Source of the DNA: Ornithinibacillus massiliensis
GTDB lineage: Bacteria; Bacillota; Bacilli; Bacillales; Amphibacillaceae
Assembly (NCBI RefSeq): GCF_018310345.1
Contig: NZ_JAGXBY010000007.1
Span: forward strand, 1 to 64,000
Direction of reading: 5' to 3'
Length of the DNA stretch: 64,000 bases
Shown one piece after another: positions 9,616 through 19,303 of the stretch (position 1 is its first letter; every line of letters begins with the position of its first letter). Below the pieces are notes generated by a model. It saw only the letters and a program-made list of their open reading frames with translations. It was not told the DNA's origin and did no database searches. Made by a program: the position numbers and the translations under genes.

Positions 9616-10692
9616 TTAGGATAGTTTTTCTTTGAATGCTTTTAGTCCGTCCATGAACTCATGGAATTCAGGAATATTCATTTGCTGCTGCGCATCCGAT
9701 AGGGCGACAGTAGGGTCCGGATGAACTTCTGCCATAATCGCATCGGCTCCAATAGCTAGAGCTGCTTTTGCAGTTGGGAATAGTAAATCCTTTCTACCAG
9801 TTGAATGGGTAACATCGACAACAACCGGTAAATGTGTTTCCTTTTTCAAAATAGGTACAGCAGAAATATCTAACGTATTGCGCGTTGCTTTCTCATAAGT
9901 GCGAATTCCGCGCTCACATAGAATGACTTGATCATTTCCTTGGGCGAGAATGTATTCTGCTGCATTGATGAATTCCTCTATGGTTGCGGCTAGTCCTCGT
10001 TTTAGCAGAATCGGCTTGTTGAATCTTCCGACTGTTTTTAATAGCTCAAAGTTCTGCATGTTACGAGCACCAATTTGAATCACATCCGTGTATTGTAAAG
10101 CAACTTCTACATCATGTGGGGTTAGGATTTCACTAATAATAGACATTCCCACTTCATCCGCTACTTGACGTAAAATCTGTAACCCTTCCATACCAAGTCC
10201 TTGAAAATCGTATGGCGAGGTACGTGGTTTAAATGCGCCACCTCGCATCAGTGTAAGACCTTGAGCTTTCATCGCTAATGCGACAGCTTTGACTTGCTCA
10301 TAGCTTTCTACCGCACACGGTCCCATGATGAAATGCTGTTCTCCACTGCCAAGCTTGGTACCATTTATCTCGACAATGGTGTCGTTAGGATGTGCCTTTC
10401 TTGATACTAATAATGCTTTGTTCTGTTCGTCCTCTTGAAGCTCTAAGCTAGCTTTGAATATTTCCTTGAAGATATGTTTTATGGTGGATGCTTCAAAAGG
10501 TCCTTCATGGTGTTCCATAATTAAATCTAGTGCTTGCCTTTCACGAACCGGATCGAATCGTACGACTCCTTGCTTTTCTTTGTATTCGCCAATTTGTTGC
10601 ACGATACGCCCACGTTGATTTAATAAAGCGAGTATTTTTACGTTCACCTCATCGATTTGATTACGTAGCTCACTTAATTCATTGACCATCAT
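9616..10692 (-). CDS. aroF: Bifunctional chorismate mutase / DAHP synthase
   Basis: This enzyme commits PEP and erythrose 4-phosphate to the shikimate pathway. The 358-aa protein is a natural fusion. Residues 1-90 are an AroQ-type chorismate mutase ([20 protein letters not shown], then RFDPVRE). Residues 110-358 are a type I-beta DAHP synthase ([26 protein letters not shown]). The mutase part usually serves as the allosteric sensor for chorismate or prephenate. It is the first gene of the operon and is preceded by two tandem T-box leaders. AGGAGG lies 9 nt before the ATG. Confidence 0.97.
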   Translation of the reverse strand: MMVNELSELRNQIDEVNVKILALLNQRGRIVQQIGEYKEKQGVVRFDPVRERQALDLIMEHHEGPFEASTIKHIFKEIFKASLELQEDEQNKALLVSRKAHPNDTIVEINGTKLGSGEQHFIMGPCAVESYEQVKAVALAMKAQGLTLMRGGAFKPRTSPYDFQGLGMEGLQILRQVADEVGMSIISEILTPHDVEVALQYTDVIQIGARNMQNFELLKTVGRFNKPILLKRGLAATIEEFINAAEYILAQGNDQVILCERGIRTYEKATRNTLDISAVPILKKETHLPVVVDVTHSTGRKDLLFPTAKAALAIGADAIMAEVHPDPTVALSDAQQQMNIPEFHEFMDGLKAFKEKLS

Positions 10693-10731
10693 TTTTCTAT
10701 TCCTCCTGTGTGTAAATAGTATTGTTCATGC

Positions 10732-10776
10732 AAAAAAATCGTCCCTGTCGTTTATGTATAATAAACGACAGGGACG
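10732..10776 (-). terminator. T-box 2 terminator
   Basis: Minus strand: CGTCCCTGTCGTTTA and TAAACGACAGGGACG form a 15-bp stem (10740-10776), followed by seven T. It is mutually exclusive with the antiterminator formed by the T-box bulge. Confidence 0.93.
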
Positions 10777-10990
10777 ATTCTCATCGCGGTACCACCCTAA
10801 TTGCGAACTAGTTATAGCTCACCTCTTGATTATGTTTAACGATCAATGACCGTCTTTCTCGAATTCACTCGAGAAAGAAGCTCGGGGATTGTAATTCATG
10901 CTTATCTATGACTGATTTCCACCAATCATCAGCTCTCTGGACAGGGAGATAAGACACTACTGCGATCCTTTCTTTGCTTTTGTGTTATTT
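10732..10990 (-). promoter_or_regulatory. T-box riboswitch 2 (proximal), Tyr UAC specifier
   Basis: Read on the minus strand, the leader has a Stem I with AGAGAGCTGATG, a specifier region GAATTACAATC with UAC at 10893-10891, and the T-box AGGGTGGTACCGCG at 10798-10785. The terminator hairpin follows. It is directly upstream of aroF. An uncharged tRNA-Tyr would stabilise the antiterminator. The T-box motif is seen; the Tyr assignment rests on the codon position and pathway context. Confidence 0.93.
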
Positions 10991-11021
10991 AATTTTGAAG
11001 TAGGGTAGACTTATTTATAGG

Positions 11022-11060
11022 AAAATAAAAAGTCCCTACTGAGGTTAATCAGTAGGGACG
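11022..11060 (-). terminator. T-box 1 terminator
   Basis: Minus strand: GTCCCTACTGA pairs with TCAGTAGGGAC, followed by TTTTTATTTT. Confidence 0.92.
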
Positions 11061-11302
11061 AATATATTCGCGGTACCACCCTAGTTGTGAAAAAAGATTT
11101 TCACCACTCTAATCGGTTAACGATCAATGACCGTCCTTCTCGAATTTACTCGAGAAAGAAGCTCCGGGATTGTAATTCATGCTTATCTATGACTGATTCA
11201 CACCACCATCAGCTCTCTGGGACAGGGAGATAAAACACTACTAAGGGTCCTTTCGTAGCCTTTCTATTTATGAAAATGTTATTTGCTTCTTCAATGTTAT
11301 AG
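11022..11302 (-). promoter_or_regulatory. T-box riboswitch 1 (distal), Tyr UAC specifier
   Basis: This is nearly a copy of the proximal element. It has Stem I AGAGAGCTGATGGTGG, a UAC specifier at 11174-11172 in the same GAATTACAATC context, and the T-box AGGGTGGTACCGCG at 11082-11069. It has its own terminator. The two leaders are in series between one promoter and aroF, so both must read through for expression. Confidence 0.93.
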
Positions 11303-11308
11303 TTTCAC

Positions 11309-11337
11309 ATTATATGTAACATGGAGAAGTCTGTCAA
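11309..11337 (-). promoter_or_regulatory. Sigma-A promoter of the aromatic operon
   Basis: Consensus -35 TTGACA (11337-11332) and -10 TATAAT (11314-11309) are separated by exactly 17 nt. Transcription would begin about 11302, just before T-box 1. A perfect-consensus promoter fits control at the level of termination. Confidence 0.9.
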
Positions 11338-11687
11338 CAAGTTTTTTTGATTTTGAATGAAGCGTTAGGTTTTACGGCTTACATGGGATTGTTAAAATTA
11401 TGCGATCGAAAGCAACGAGATTAAAGGAAAATAGGCGATTGTTTATTTGGATGGAAACTATCGATTTATTAATTTTAATGTAGTTGTTCAAGTAGTCTGT
11501 AGACTTAGTGCAAAATGGTTTGGAAGAACGGAATGATTAATAGACTACTACAATCCAATTACTATAGTCTTAGCATCAAATGAAGTTCTAAATGGTAATA
11601 GTCAAAGGAGACTAATTAATAGTTGCTTAATACGCATAATAATGATAACATATCGATAATTTACCATAAAAAAGGAGGCGCTTTTTG
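11338..11687. other. Intergenic region without a recognised gene
   Basis: About 350 bp of AT-rich sequence lie between the divergent aro promoter and the HD-domain gene. No ORF with a ribosome-binding site or clear hairpin was seen. It should hold the promoter of the HD gene. Confidence 0.5.
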
Positions 11688-12206
11688 ATGAGGACTGTCA
11701 CATTATCCGATATTTACAATCATCCGATTACCCAAAAGTATGTTAGACGTTCCGGGATGGCACATGCGATATCTGTCGCTTATCATGCGTTTCATATCGG
11801 ACAAGAATATGAGGTGAATCTAGATTGGGCAGCTAAGGCTGGATTCTTGCATGATATTGGTCATTATGAATGGTATCGTGACGGAGAATGGGACTACCAG
11901 CTTTATCAGGATTATGATATTCACCCGATTAAAGGTGCCGAACGTGCGCATAAGTTATTAGTACGTCTAGGTGAGGATAAACAAGTAGCGAAGGAGATTG
12001 CACATGCTATTTTATTTCATACGGATTCCGCTCTACCAAAAGGGCAATTTGAATTTACTCCTCTGCAAAAAGTGGTTCATTTAGCAGATGAAAAGGATAA
12101 ACAGCCTGGCAATTTACATCATTATCGAAATATTGATCAAAAGAAAGAACGTTCATTAATTCAAGAGCTTGATAAAAAAATAGACGAGTGGAACGACCCG
12201 GCTTGA
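11688..12206 (+). CDS. HD-domain metal-dependent phosphohydrolase
   Basis: This 172-aa protein has the HD-superfamily metal ligands in order: His in GMAHAISVAYHAF, the HD pair in FLHDIGHYEW, further His in HPIKGAERAHKLL and ILFHTDS, and Asp in HLADEKDKQPG. Such proteins hydrolyse phosphate esters such as nucleotides, but the substrate is unknown here. The ATG at 11688 has AAGGAGG 9 nt upstream; an adjacent TTG at 11685 is the alternative. It appears monocistronic and cytoplasmic. Confidence 0.87.
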   Translation: MRTVTLSDIYNHPITQKYVRRSGMAHAISVAYHAFHIGQEYEVNLDWAAKAGFLHDIGHYEWYRDGEWDYQLYQDYDIHPIKGAERAHKLLVRLGEDKQVAKEIAHAILFHTDSALPKGQFEFTPLQKVVHLADEKDKQPGNLHHYRNIDQKKERSLIQELDKKIDEWNDPA

Positions 12207-12333
12207 CTCCTCTATTTAATAGTTTTTTAGAATCTAATCCACAGGAAAACAATTCATTTCACAACAGGCATCCATCCTAAAGGCATATGTCCCATAGTTG
12301 ATGGGACAGCAAACCTTTCCCTCATAGCCCCTC

Positions 12334-12540
12334 TTATCCCTGTTTCTTGCTTTCTACATAATATGTCCATCCTTCTGCAACGGCTCCATTGACATCGGTA
12401 ACATTTCCTTCTTGGTCTTTTATAACGGCTTCGTCTTTAACTACGGCATTGTATAATAGTGGATCAGCTTTTAATAATGCATGTTTTAATGTTGCTCCTT
12501 TAAATAAAGATATGGTTTTCTTATTAATGGTTACGTTCAT
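12334..12540 (-). CDS. Small protein of unknown function, possibly ubiquitin-like (68 aa)
   Basis: This 68-codon gene has a good AGGAGGG box before its ATG at 12540. The product starts with a beta-hairpin-like stretch (VTINKKTISLFKGATLKHALL) and ends GWTYYVES, a pattern resembling small beta-grasp (ThiS/MoaD-like) folds. It lacks a C-terminal GG, so sulfur-carrier activity is not suggested. It is transcribed away from the large 5'-nucleotidase gene. The fold is a guess from pattern; the gene call rests on the Shine-Dalgarno and compact composition. Confidence 0.6.
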   Translation of the reverse strand: MNVTINKKTISLFKGATLKHALLKADPLLYNAVVKDEAVIKDQEGNVTDVNGAVAEGWTYYVESKKQG

Positions 12541-12708
12541 CGGGCACCCTCCTAAACATGTACATTCTTCTTATAATTATACAACAATGTTTGGATTTGA
12601 ATGAAAGTTTTACAAAAAATTAATGTCGGATTATTAAAAATTATGTAAAATGGTAGAAGATAATAGATTATTCTATTATGAATATAGCGCGAAAAAGGAG
12701 AGAAGTAG

Positions 12709-15700
12709 ATGGGAAGCAGAAGAAAAATGCAAAGAACTTGGATGAGCTTTGTAGCTTTTGTCATGTTAGTTTATACCATGTTGGGACCGATTGCCTCCGT
12801 CTCAGCGGCAGAAACTTCAGAAGACAATTTAGTAGAATTGACAGTATTACATACAAATGACCTTCACGCGAAGATTAATGATTTTGGAAAAATTGCTGCG
12901 TACATAAAGGCAGAGAGAGAAGCGGCAGAAAACTCTCTATATTTAGATGCTGGGGATATATTTAGTGGGAACCCAGTAGTTGACCTCCAGTATGGTGTTC
13001 CAATTGTTGACCTATTAAATGATATAGGTGTTCAAGCGATGGCAATTGGTAACCATGATTTTGATTATGGACAAGCGGAAACAGTTAAGCGTATTAACGA
13101 ATCTAACTTTCCATGGTTGAGCGCTAACACGGTCGTAAGTGCTGATACGGAAGTAGATTTTCCACAGCCAAATCCGTATCATATTTTTGATGTGAATGGA
13201 TTAAAGGTTGGCGTGGTTTCGGTTACAGAGACACCTCCATCTACTGCTCCTGCTAATGTAGTAGGGATTAGTTTTGAAGATCCAATTGAAACGATGAAGC
13301 AATATGCGTACTTAAAAGACGAAACAGATGTACTAATAGCCTTAACACATATGGGCTATTCAGAGGATCAAAAGTTAGCACGGGAAGTAGACTTCTTCGA
13401 TGTTATTATCGGGGGTCATTCCCATACAACGTTAAACCAACCAAATGTAGTTAATGGTACACCAATCGTACAAACAGGCGCGAATGGAGAGAATGTAGGT
13501 AATCTAACCATTACATTTAACCAAGCTACTAAGGAAGTAGAATCAGTAACTGGTAAATTACAAAAGGTTAGTAGTTTAACAGAAGTAGATAGTGAGATTC
13601 AGGCTAAAGTTGATCATTACAATGCTGAAATGGACGAGCTTTTGTCTGAAGAAATTGGTTATACTGAAACGGGATTGACCAGAAGTGGAAATCGTGATTC
13701 GTCATTAGGAAATTTTTGGACGGATGCGATGCGTTATAAAACTGAAGCAGATGTTGCGCTAACCAATGGTGGTGGTATCCGAGCGAACATTGCTGCGGGT
13801 CCAATTACAGTAAATGATATTTATACCATTGAGCCATTTGCTAATGAAATAATGAAATATAAAATGACAGGTGCAGCACTGAAGGAAGTTATCAAGTATT
13901 CCTATGAGCGCCGTAACTCTATTGATTTACAAACGTCTGGCCTACACTATAAGATTATCACCAATAATACCGGAAAATATATAGATTCGGAATTAGTAGT
14001 AAACGGTGAGCCATTAGAAGATAATAAAACTTATATTGTTGCAGTTGGAGATTATATCGGTACAGGTGGAAGTGGATATAATTTTGAAGGCGAAGTATTA
14101 GAAGCGTTATCTGGTACAATGACCGATGCTATGATTACTTATGCGAAGCATCTGACTGAAAACGGCGTGAAAATAAATTATACGAATAACCAACGTATTT
14201 CAATCGAAGTCTCTAATGATGCACCAATTGTAGGGAATGAGATTGGATCGACAAACAATGGTCTATCTTCTGATAATAAAGCATTAGGAGACGCAGGATT
14301 AGGAAACTTATATACCGATTCTGTTCGGGCTATTACAGATGCTGATTTTGCTTTCCTTAACGGTTCATCTGTATCAGGGAATATTCCAGCAGGTGTTATT
14401 ACCGATGGACAAATAGAATACCTTGATAGCTTTGGGAATAAAATCGTTGTCGTAAAGACGAACCTAAATAAGCTAAAAGATGTCATTTTAACACAATCTA
14501 ATTATCATAATAGTGTAGATCTACAAGTGTCTGGATTACACTATGAATTGATAAAAGAGAATAATGTTTTTACTGATGTTGTATTCTCAACACTAGAAGG
14601 TAATCCTTTAGATGAGGAAAAGGAATATGTTGTAGCTTACAATGATTATATGCATGGAAGCAGTTTTTATAATCTAGGGGATGAAACAGTCGGTGAGTAT
14701 GAGGAAGTTTGGAAAGCGGTAGTGGCCTATGTGTCTAATCATAATGGTCCGATTGATTATGAGGAAGGTTCTCGTATTACGATTCAGGATAATACGGAAA
14801 TCGTACCACCAGGGGAAAGAGATTATATTACAGTAGCTGAAGCAATTGCCAATAATACCGGAACAAACACGGTACAGGGTTATATTGTCGGAACCATGAC
14901 AGGGAATTTCGATGGTAATTTCGCTAATACAAACTTAATGTTAGCTGATTCACCAAATGAACGTGATATGAATAAAATTCTTCCTGTTCAATTACCAAAC
15001 AACTTTATTCGTACAGACTTAAATCTAGCAGATAATCCTGATAATTTAGGGAAATTGATTCATATTACTGGGTCGTTAGAAGCGTACTTTTCAAAGCCTG
15101 GTCTAAAATCCCCTACTGCATATGAGTTTGTCGAGGAAGTAGAAGTTCCAGAAGAACCAACCCCAGAAGAGCCAAGTGAGCCGATGGATATTGCTGCAGC
15201 TCGTCAAGTAGAAAATGGTGAAAAAGTTACAATTGAAGGTACTGTAACAACAAAAACTGGTAACTGGGGCAGCAAAGGTTTCTATGTACAGGATGAAACA
15301 GCAGGGATTTATGTCTTCCAAAATAATATCGACCTTGAAGCAGGAGATGTTGTTCGTTTAACAGGTGAAAAGGGTGTTTATTCTGGAGAAATTCAAATTT
15401 CAGCAGTAACAAACATTGAAAAGCTAGGAAATAGTGCTGTACCGGCAGCTAAAAAGGTTACGCCATCTGAAATCTCTAAAGAGAATGAAGCACAACTTGT
15501 ACAGGTTGAAGGTGCTGTAATTTCTGAATTAGAGAAAGTAAATGATTACGGAACGTTTGAATTTATAGCTACAGTAGGTGGCGAGAGTGTACTAGTACGT
15601 GTTGATAACCGTACAGGTCTATTATTTGATGATTTTGCATTTGATAATGGAGATCAAGTAAATGTGACTGGTATCTCTAGTCAATTCAACGGTACTATTC

Positions 15701-17037
15701 AACTAAAACCACGTGGTGTAAATGACATTGTAGTATATGAGGAAGAGCCGGTAGTAGAACCACCAATTGAAGAAGAACCAGGAGAAGAGAACCCAGGGGA
15801 AGAAACTCCAATTGAAGAAGAACCAGGGGAAGAGACCCCAGGAGAAGAAACTCCAATTGAAGAAGAACCAGGGGAAGAGACCCCAGGAGAAGAAACTCCA
15901 ATTGAAGAAGAGCCAGGAGAAGAGACCCCAGGGGAAGAAACGCCAATTGAAGAAGAGCCAGGAGAAGAGACCCCAGGGGAAGAAACGCCAATTGAAGAAG
16001 AGCCAGGGGAAGAGACCCCAGGAGAAGAAACACCAATTGAAGAAGAGCCAGGGGAAGAGACCCCAGGAGAAGAAACGCCAATTGAAGAAGAACCAGGGGA
16101 AGAAACCCCAGGAGAAGAAACGCCAATTGAAGAAGAGCCAGGAGAAGAGATCCCAGGAGAAGAAACGCCAATTGAAGAAGAACCAGGGGAAGAAACCCCA
16201 GGAGAAGAAACGCCAATTGAAGAACAGCCAGGAGAAGAGGCACCAAAACAGGACCGTGTCGATGCTAAGATTATTATCTCAGATCAGACTGTAGCAATTG
16301 CAGATGAATCTATTGCATTGCTAGAAGAAAACGGGATTATTTCTGTTGACCTTTCGAAAGTTCAAGGGAATAAAGTACAATTAGATTTGACAAGTGAGCA
16401 ATTAGCTAGCCTACTTGAAAAGAATGCAACAATTGAAGTAGTTAGAGGGAAAGAGGTAAGCTTGCAAATCCCAGCATCACTCTTTGCAGACCGTCATGAA
16501 TTATCAATCGTGCTAGAAAAGCTTTCCATAGAGAACCCTATTAGTCCAGTATATGACTTTACCATTTTGGACGGGGAAACTATTATTTCCGAATTTACTG
16601 GAGAAGGTATCACATTACAATTTGCTGTTAATGTTGATGGTGTAACCGATATAAATGCACTGGGTGTATACTTCTTAAACGATCAAGGTGAATGGGAACT
16701 TATTGGTGGAGAATATCGAGATGGTTATGTTATAGCTACAACAAAGCATTTCAGTACTTTTACAGTATTAGAGGCTGACGATAATGGCAAAGAAGACCCG
16801 CAAACACCAGGTGATCAAAATGGAAATAACGATTCCGATAAAGACAAAGACAAAGATAAAGACAAGGATTCCGACAAAACACCTGGACCTGGTAATAACA
16901 AAGACAATAAGAATGAAGAAGGCAAAAAACTACCAAAAACAGCTAGTTCCATGTATAACTGGCTTATGGTAGGATTCCTATTCATACTACTAGGTGGTGC
17001 AGTTTGGTACATGCAACGTAAGAGAATGGTGGAATAA
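12709..17037 (+). CDS. Cell-wall-anchored 5'-nucleotidase/phosphoesterase with OB-fold and Glu/Pro repeats
   Basis: A 1442-aa surface enzyme related to YhcR. A signal peptide covers residues 1-34 (ending VSAAE). A calcineurin-like 5'-nucleotidase domain has HTNDLHAK (about 47), LDAGDIFSG, GNHDFDYG (about 114) and GGHSHTT (about 234). A 5'-nucleotidase C-terminal domain with NGGGIRANI follows at about 305-465, and a second, diverged copy lies at about 505-670. Two OB-fold-like domains span about 703-1010, then ten 15-residue repeats and a beta-rich domain. A Lys/Asp linker leads to an LPKTA sorting signal (about 1408), a membrane helix and a basic tail. It probably dephosphorylates extracellular nucleotides for salvage. 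No sortase gene is in the window. AAGGAG precedes the ATG. Confidence 0.93.
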   Translation: MGSRRKMQRTWMSFVAFVMLVYTMLGPIASVSAAETSEDNLVELTVLHTNDLHAKINDFGKIAAYIKAEREAAENSLYLDAGDIFSGNPVVDLQYGVPIVDLLNDIGVQAMAIGNHDFDYGQAETVKRINESNFPWLSANTVVSADTEVDFPQPNPYHIFDVNGLKVGVVSVTETPPSTAPANVVGISFEDPIETMKQYAYLKDETDVLIALTHMGYSEDQKLAREVDFFDVIIGGHSHTTLNQPNVVNGTPIVQTGANGENVGNLTITFNQATKEVESVTGKLQKVSSLTEVDSEIQAKVDHYNAEMDELLSEEIGYTETGLTRSGNRDSSLGNFWTDAMRYKTEADVALTNGGGIRANIAAGPITVNDIYTIEPFANEIMKYKMTGAALKEVIKYSYERRNSIDLQTSGLHYKIITNNTGKYIDSELVVNGEPLEDNKTYIVAVGDYIGTGGSGYNFEGEVLEALSGTMTDAMITYAKHLTENGVKINYTNNQRISIEVSNDAPIVGNEIGSTNNGLSSDNKALGDAGLGNLYTDSVRAITDADFAFLNGSSVSGNIPAGVITDGQIEYLDSFGNKIVVVKTNLNKLKDVILTQSNYHNSVDLQVSGLHYELIKENNVFTDVVFSTLEGNPLDEEKEYVVAYNDYMHGSSFYNLGDETVGEYEEVWKAVVAYVSNHNGPIDYEEGSRITIQDNTEIVPPGERDYITVAEAIANNTGTNTVQGYIVGTMTGNFDGNFANTNLMLADSPNERDMNKILPVQLPNNFIRTDLNLADNPDNLGKLIHITGSLEAYFSKPGLKSPTAYEFVEEVEVPEEPTPEEPSEPMDIAAARQVENGEKVTIEGTVTTKTGNWGSKGFYVQDETAGIYVFQNNIDLEAGDVVRLTGEKGVYSGEIQISAVTNIEKLGNSAVPAAKKVTPSEISKENEAQLVQVEGAVISELEKVNDYGTFEFIATVGGESVLVRVDNRTGLLFDDFAFDNGDQVNVTGISSQFNGTIQLKPRGVNDIVVYEEEPVVEPPIEEEPGEENPGEETPIEEEPGEETPGEETPIEEEPGEETPGEETPIEEEPGEETPGEETPIEEEPGEETPGEETPIEEEPGEETPGEETPIEEEPGEETPGEETPIEEEPGEETPGEETPIEEEPGEEIPGEETPIEEEPGEETPGEETPIEEQPGEEAPKQDRVDAKIIISDQTVAIADESIALLEENGIISVDLSKVQGNKVQLDLTSEQLASLLEKNATIEVVRGKEVSLQIPASLFADRHELSIVLEKLSIENPISPVYDFTILDGETIISEFTGEGITLQFAVNVDGVTDINALGVYFLNDQGEWELIGGEYRDGYVIATTKHFSTFTVLEADDNGKEDPQTPGDQNGNNDSDKDKDKDKDKDSDKTPGPGNNKDNKNEEGKKLPKTASSMYNWLMVGFLFILLGGAVWYMQRKRMVE
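15763..16245 (+). repeat. 45-bp tandem coding repeat, ten full copies plus a partial
   Basis: The unit encodes 15 residues beginning PIEEEPGEETPGEET. Ten complete units run from 15763 to 16212, then a diverged partial unit to 16245. Units differ mainly at synonymous sites, with single amino-acid changes (N, I, Q). The acidic Pro-rich segment probably spans the cell wall between the catalytic domains and the anchor. Confidence 0.95.
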
Positions 17038-17176
17038 TAGGATAACACAACAGAATTCCTGTATAATCCAGCTAGGAATCGATTGTCACTGCTTATAATT
17101 TATACGAATAATTTCGACCATTATCGGGTCCTACTAGCTAGCATTTTTAAACAGGCGATAACTTTCAAATGATTTA

Positions 17177-17221
17177 GAACAAAAGAGACAATCTAAACGA
17201 GAGTCTCTTTTGTTCTTTTTT
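17177..17221 (+). terminator. Terminator after the 5'-nucleotidase gene
   Basis: GAACAAAAGAGAC (17177-17189) pairs perfectly with GTCTCTTTTGTTC (17203-17215) and is followed by six T. Confidence 0.9.
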
Positions 17222-17348
17222 GTAGGAAACATTCCTGAAATGTAGAACCACTAATTATCAAGTTTCAGATAAATGAATAATGAATAGGTAAAAGTAATAT
17301 GTATAGGAAGTAGACAAGTTTATTACCACTGAAAAGGAGATTTTTAAA

Positions 17349-18359
17349 TTGACGGTCGTTCTACTTCTTATCTTAGTACTCGTACTGCTCTTGCCATTCT
17401 TTATGAAATCGATTGAGCGTAATTTAGAAGTATTTTTATTGGTAATGGGGACCATAGCAGCGATTAGTAGTGGTGTGTTAGACATAGCACTGTTGATGAA
17501 GGCAATTCAAAATCCTATCAAAATAACACTGGTGGTTTTGGTTGCAAGCATATTATTTAAATGGTTGAGGCAGCCAATTCAGACAGGAGTATCTAGCGTA
17601 GTTCGAAAACTAGATATGAATGTTTTTCTAACCTTAATGATTGTCGTGCTGGGGATATTATCTAGCGTTATAACGGCCATCGTTGCTGCTATTGTATTAG
17701 TATTTATCATTAGTATGTTACGAATTGATCGGGATACACTGGTGCGTACGACGATATTAGCTTGTTTTTCCATTGCGTTTGGTTCTGTATTAACACCTGT
17801 TGGGGAGCCGTTAGCAACGATTACGACGAGTAAGTTAAATCAAGACTTTTTCTTCCTGTTTCATCTGATTGGTTTAGAAGCCATTGTTGGGGTATTAGGA
17901 ATTGGGATTTTTTCGCTATTTTTCCTTCGACCGAAGCATACGGAGGGGAAGGAACAGCCGGGTCAGGTAGAACGTTATGGGGAAATTCTATCTCGAACTG
18001 TGAAAATCTATTTTTTTGTTATGGCATTAACTTTACTCGGTTCCAGTTATGGTGAGCTTGTTGAACGTTATTTGTTAGATTTAAATACGGGTGTATTGTA
18101 CTGGGTTAATATGGTGTCAGCAGTACTAGATAATGCGACATTAGCTGCTGCGGAGATTAGTCCAGCTATGCAAATAGAAACAATCCGATTCATTTTGCTT
18201 AGCTTAATCATAAGTGGTGGGATGTTGATTCCGGGTAATATTCCTAATATCATAGCAGCGAATAAATTAGGTATTACTAGTAAGGAATGGGCACGATATG
18301 GCATTCCAATGGGGTTAATTATCATGATATTAGGGTTTGGATATCTTATTATTATGTGA
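17349..18359 (+). CDS. DUF1646 family membrane protein, putative cation transporter
   Basis: This 336-aa polytopic protein has about nine to ten hydrophobic segments. It resembles the DUF1646 family, which sits in the ion-transporter superfamily. The paired motifs GSVLTPVGEPLATITTSKL and LDNATLAAAEISPAMQ and the late GGMLIPGNIPNIIAANKL are typical of NhaD/ArsB-like exchangers. It probably moves Na+ or another cation across the membrane; this is a family-level inference. The start is TTG at 17349, with AAGGAG 10 nt upstream. It stands alone between two terminators. Confidence 0.8.
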   Translation: MTVVLLLILVLVLLLPFFMKSIERNLEVFLLVMGTIAAISSGVLDIALLMKAIQNPIKITLVVLVASILFKWLRQPIQTGVSSVVRKLDMNVFLTLMIVVLGILSSVITAIVAAIVLVFIISMLRIDRDTLVRTTILACFSIAFGSVLTPVGEPLATITTSKLNQDFFFLFHLIGLEAIVGVLGIGIFSLFFLRPKHTEGKEQPGQVERYGEILSRTVKIYFFVMALTLLGSSYGELVERYLLDLNTGVLYWVNMVSAVLDNATLAAAEISPAMQIETIRFILLSLIISGGMLIPGNIPNIIAANKLGITSKEWARYGIPMGLIIMILGFGYLIIM

Positions 18360-18451
18360 TGGAAAAGGTCATCGACAATATTCTTAGGGTGATGTCGATA
18401 TTTCCCGGGAAATGAAAGAACTCTTTAAGGTTACATACCACCTAATTAGAA

Positions 18452-18498
18452 AGGATATTCATTCCACGTTTACTTAAGTCGAATGAATATCCTTTTCA
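18452..18498 (+). terminator. Terminator after the DUF1646 gene
   Basis: AGGATATTCATTC and GAATGAATATCCT form a 13-bp stem followed by TTTTC. The next 200 bp to 18700 hold only a weak minus-strand basic ORF that was not accepted. Confidence 0.8.
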
Positions 18499-18700
18499 TC
18501 AAACCGTTCATCTATTATATTATTTCTTCTTATTCTCTCTTGCGGCCTTTTTTCTTGCCTTCTTGCTTTGGCTAAATTCTTTAGCTTTAGAAATTGCTTT
18601 TGGATAACTAATTGCAAAATTAACTATTTTTACCAACTAAGACATGACTAGAAAAATCAAATAAGTTATAATTAAAGTAAGAAAACAGGAGGTGGGATAT

Positions 18701-19303
18701 ATGAAGATCACTATAGGAATTCTATTTTTCACCGTAATTGCTTATCATCTATTTCACTTTATCCGTTTGCTAATCAAAATGAAAGAGAATGTTGTATTTC
18801 CTGTAAATGAAGCAGAATCTTCAGCTGTTAGAAAATTTCCAGACAAAAAGTTAGAGCCCCCGACATACAAATCGCAGAAGGTAGGCATTATATTTTATTC
18901 ATTTCTGCTCGTGTTCATGATCGGATTTTTTGCTATATTTGCATCAGTACAGGAATTTAATAATTGGCTTATCTTCTTATTTATTCTGTTGCCTTTTTCT
19001 TATTCCCATGATCTTTTTAATTTGTTTGCAGTATTAGAAGATGGTCTTCTAGTGGGAAGTCGTTTTATCCCTTGGAAAAGGGTGAAGTCCGTTCAATTTA
19101 AGCGGATTGATATCAAACACAGATATTACGGTCATGATAAAGAAGTGAATGACAAAGGGTATGAAATGATTATTAATAAAGGATTAAGCAGCAAAAATTG
19201 TATTGTTGCCTCAAGTGAGATGAAGGAGAAGTTAACAGAGGTGATACAAGAGCGGATGATGCAACAGGGTGAAAAAGTAATTTGGAAAGAGTCTCTTGAA
19301 TAA
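18701..19303 (+). CDS. Membrane protein of unknown function (200 aa)
   Basis: The ATG at 18701 has AGGAGG 8 nt upstream; an in-frame GTG at 18692 overlaps that box and is rejected. One N-terminal membrane helix (ITIGILFFTVIAYHLFHFI) is seen. Two closely spaced helices follow near residues 68-110 (VGIIFYSFLLVFMIGFFAIF and WLIFLFILLPFSYSHDLFNLF). A C-terminal cytoplasmic part resembles a PH-like (bPH/YdbT) region, with LLVGSRFIPWKRVKSVQFKRID and a later glycine-free helix. The bPH resemblance is tentative and no function is proposed. Confidence 0.72.
   Translation: MKITIGILFFTVIAYHLFHFIRLLIKMKENVVFPVNEAESSAVRKFPDKKLEPPTYKSQKVGIIFYSFLLVFMIGFFAIFASVQEFNNWLIFLFILLPFSYSHDLFNLFAVLEDGLLVGSRFIPWKRVKSVQFKRIDIKHRYYGHDKEVNDKGYEMIINKGLSSKNCIVASSEMKEKLTEVIQERMMQQGEKVIWKESLE

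Noticed and set aside
12288..12308. Hairpin TGTCCCAT/ATGGGACA after the HD-domain gene
   Set aside because: The stem is perfect but no T-run follows on either strand, so it was not listed as a terminator.
15695..16294. Long overlapping frames on both strands (175 and 183 codons) across the 5'-nucleotidase repeat
   Set aside because: They exist only because the 45-bp unit is a multiple of three and keeps all frames open. Their products are low-complexity repeats with no ribosome-binding site.
18520..18636. Minus-strand 38-codon basic ORF ending in a Lys/Arg-rich tail
   Set aside because: The start would be TTG without any Shine-Dalgarno and an in-frame stop lies two codons upstream. Composition is low complexity. 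It could be a remnant but support is too weak.
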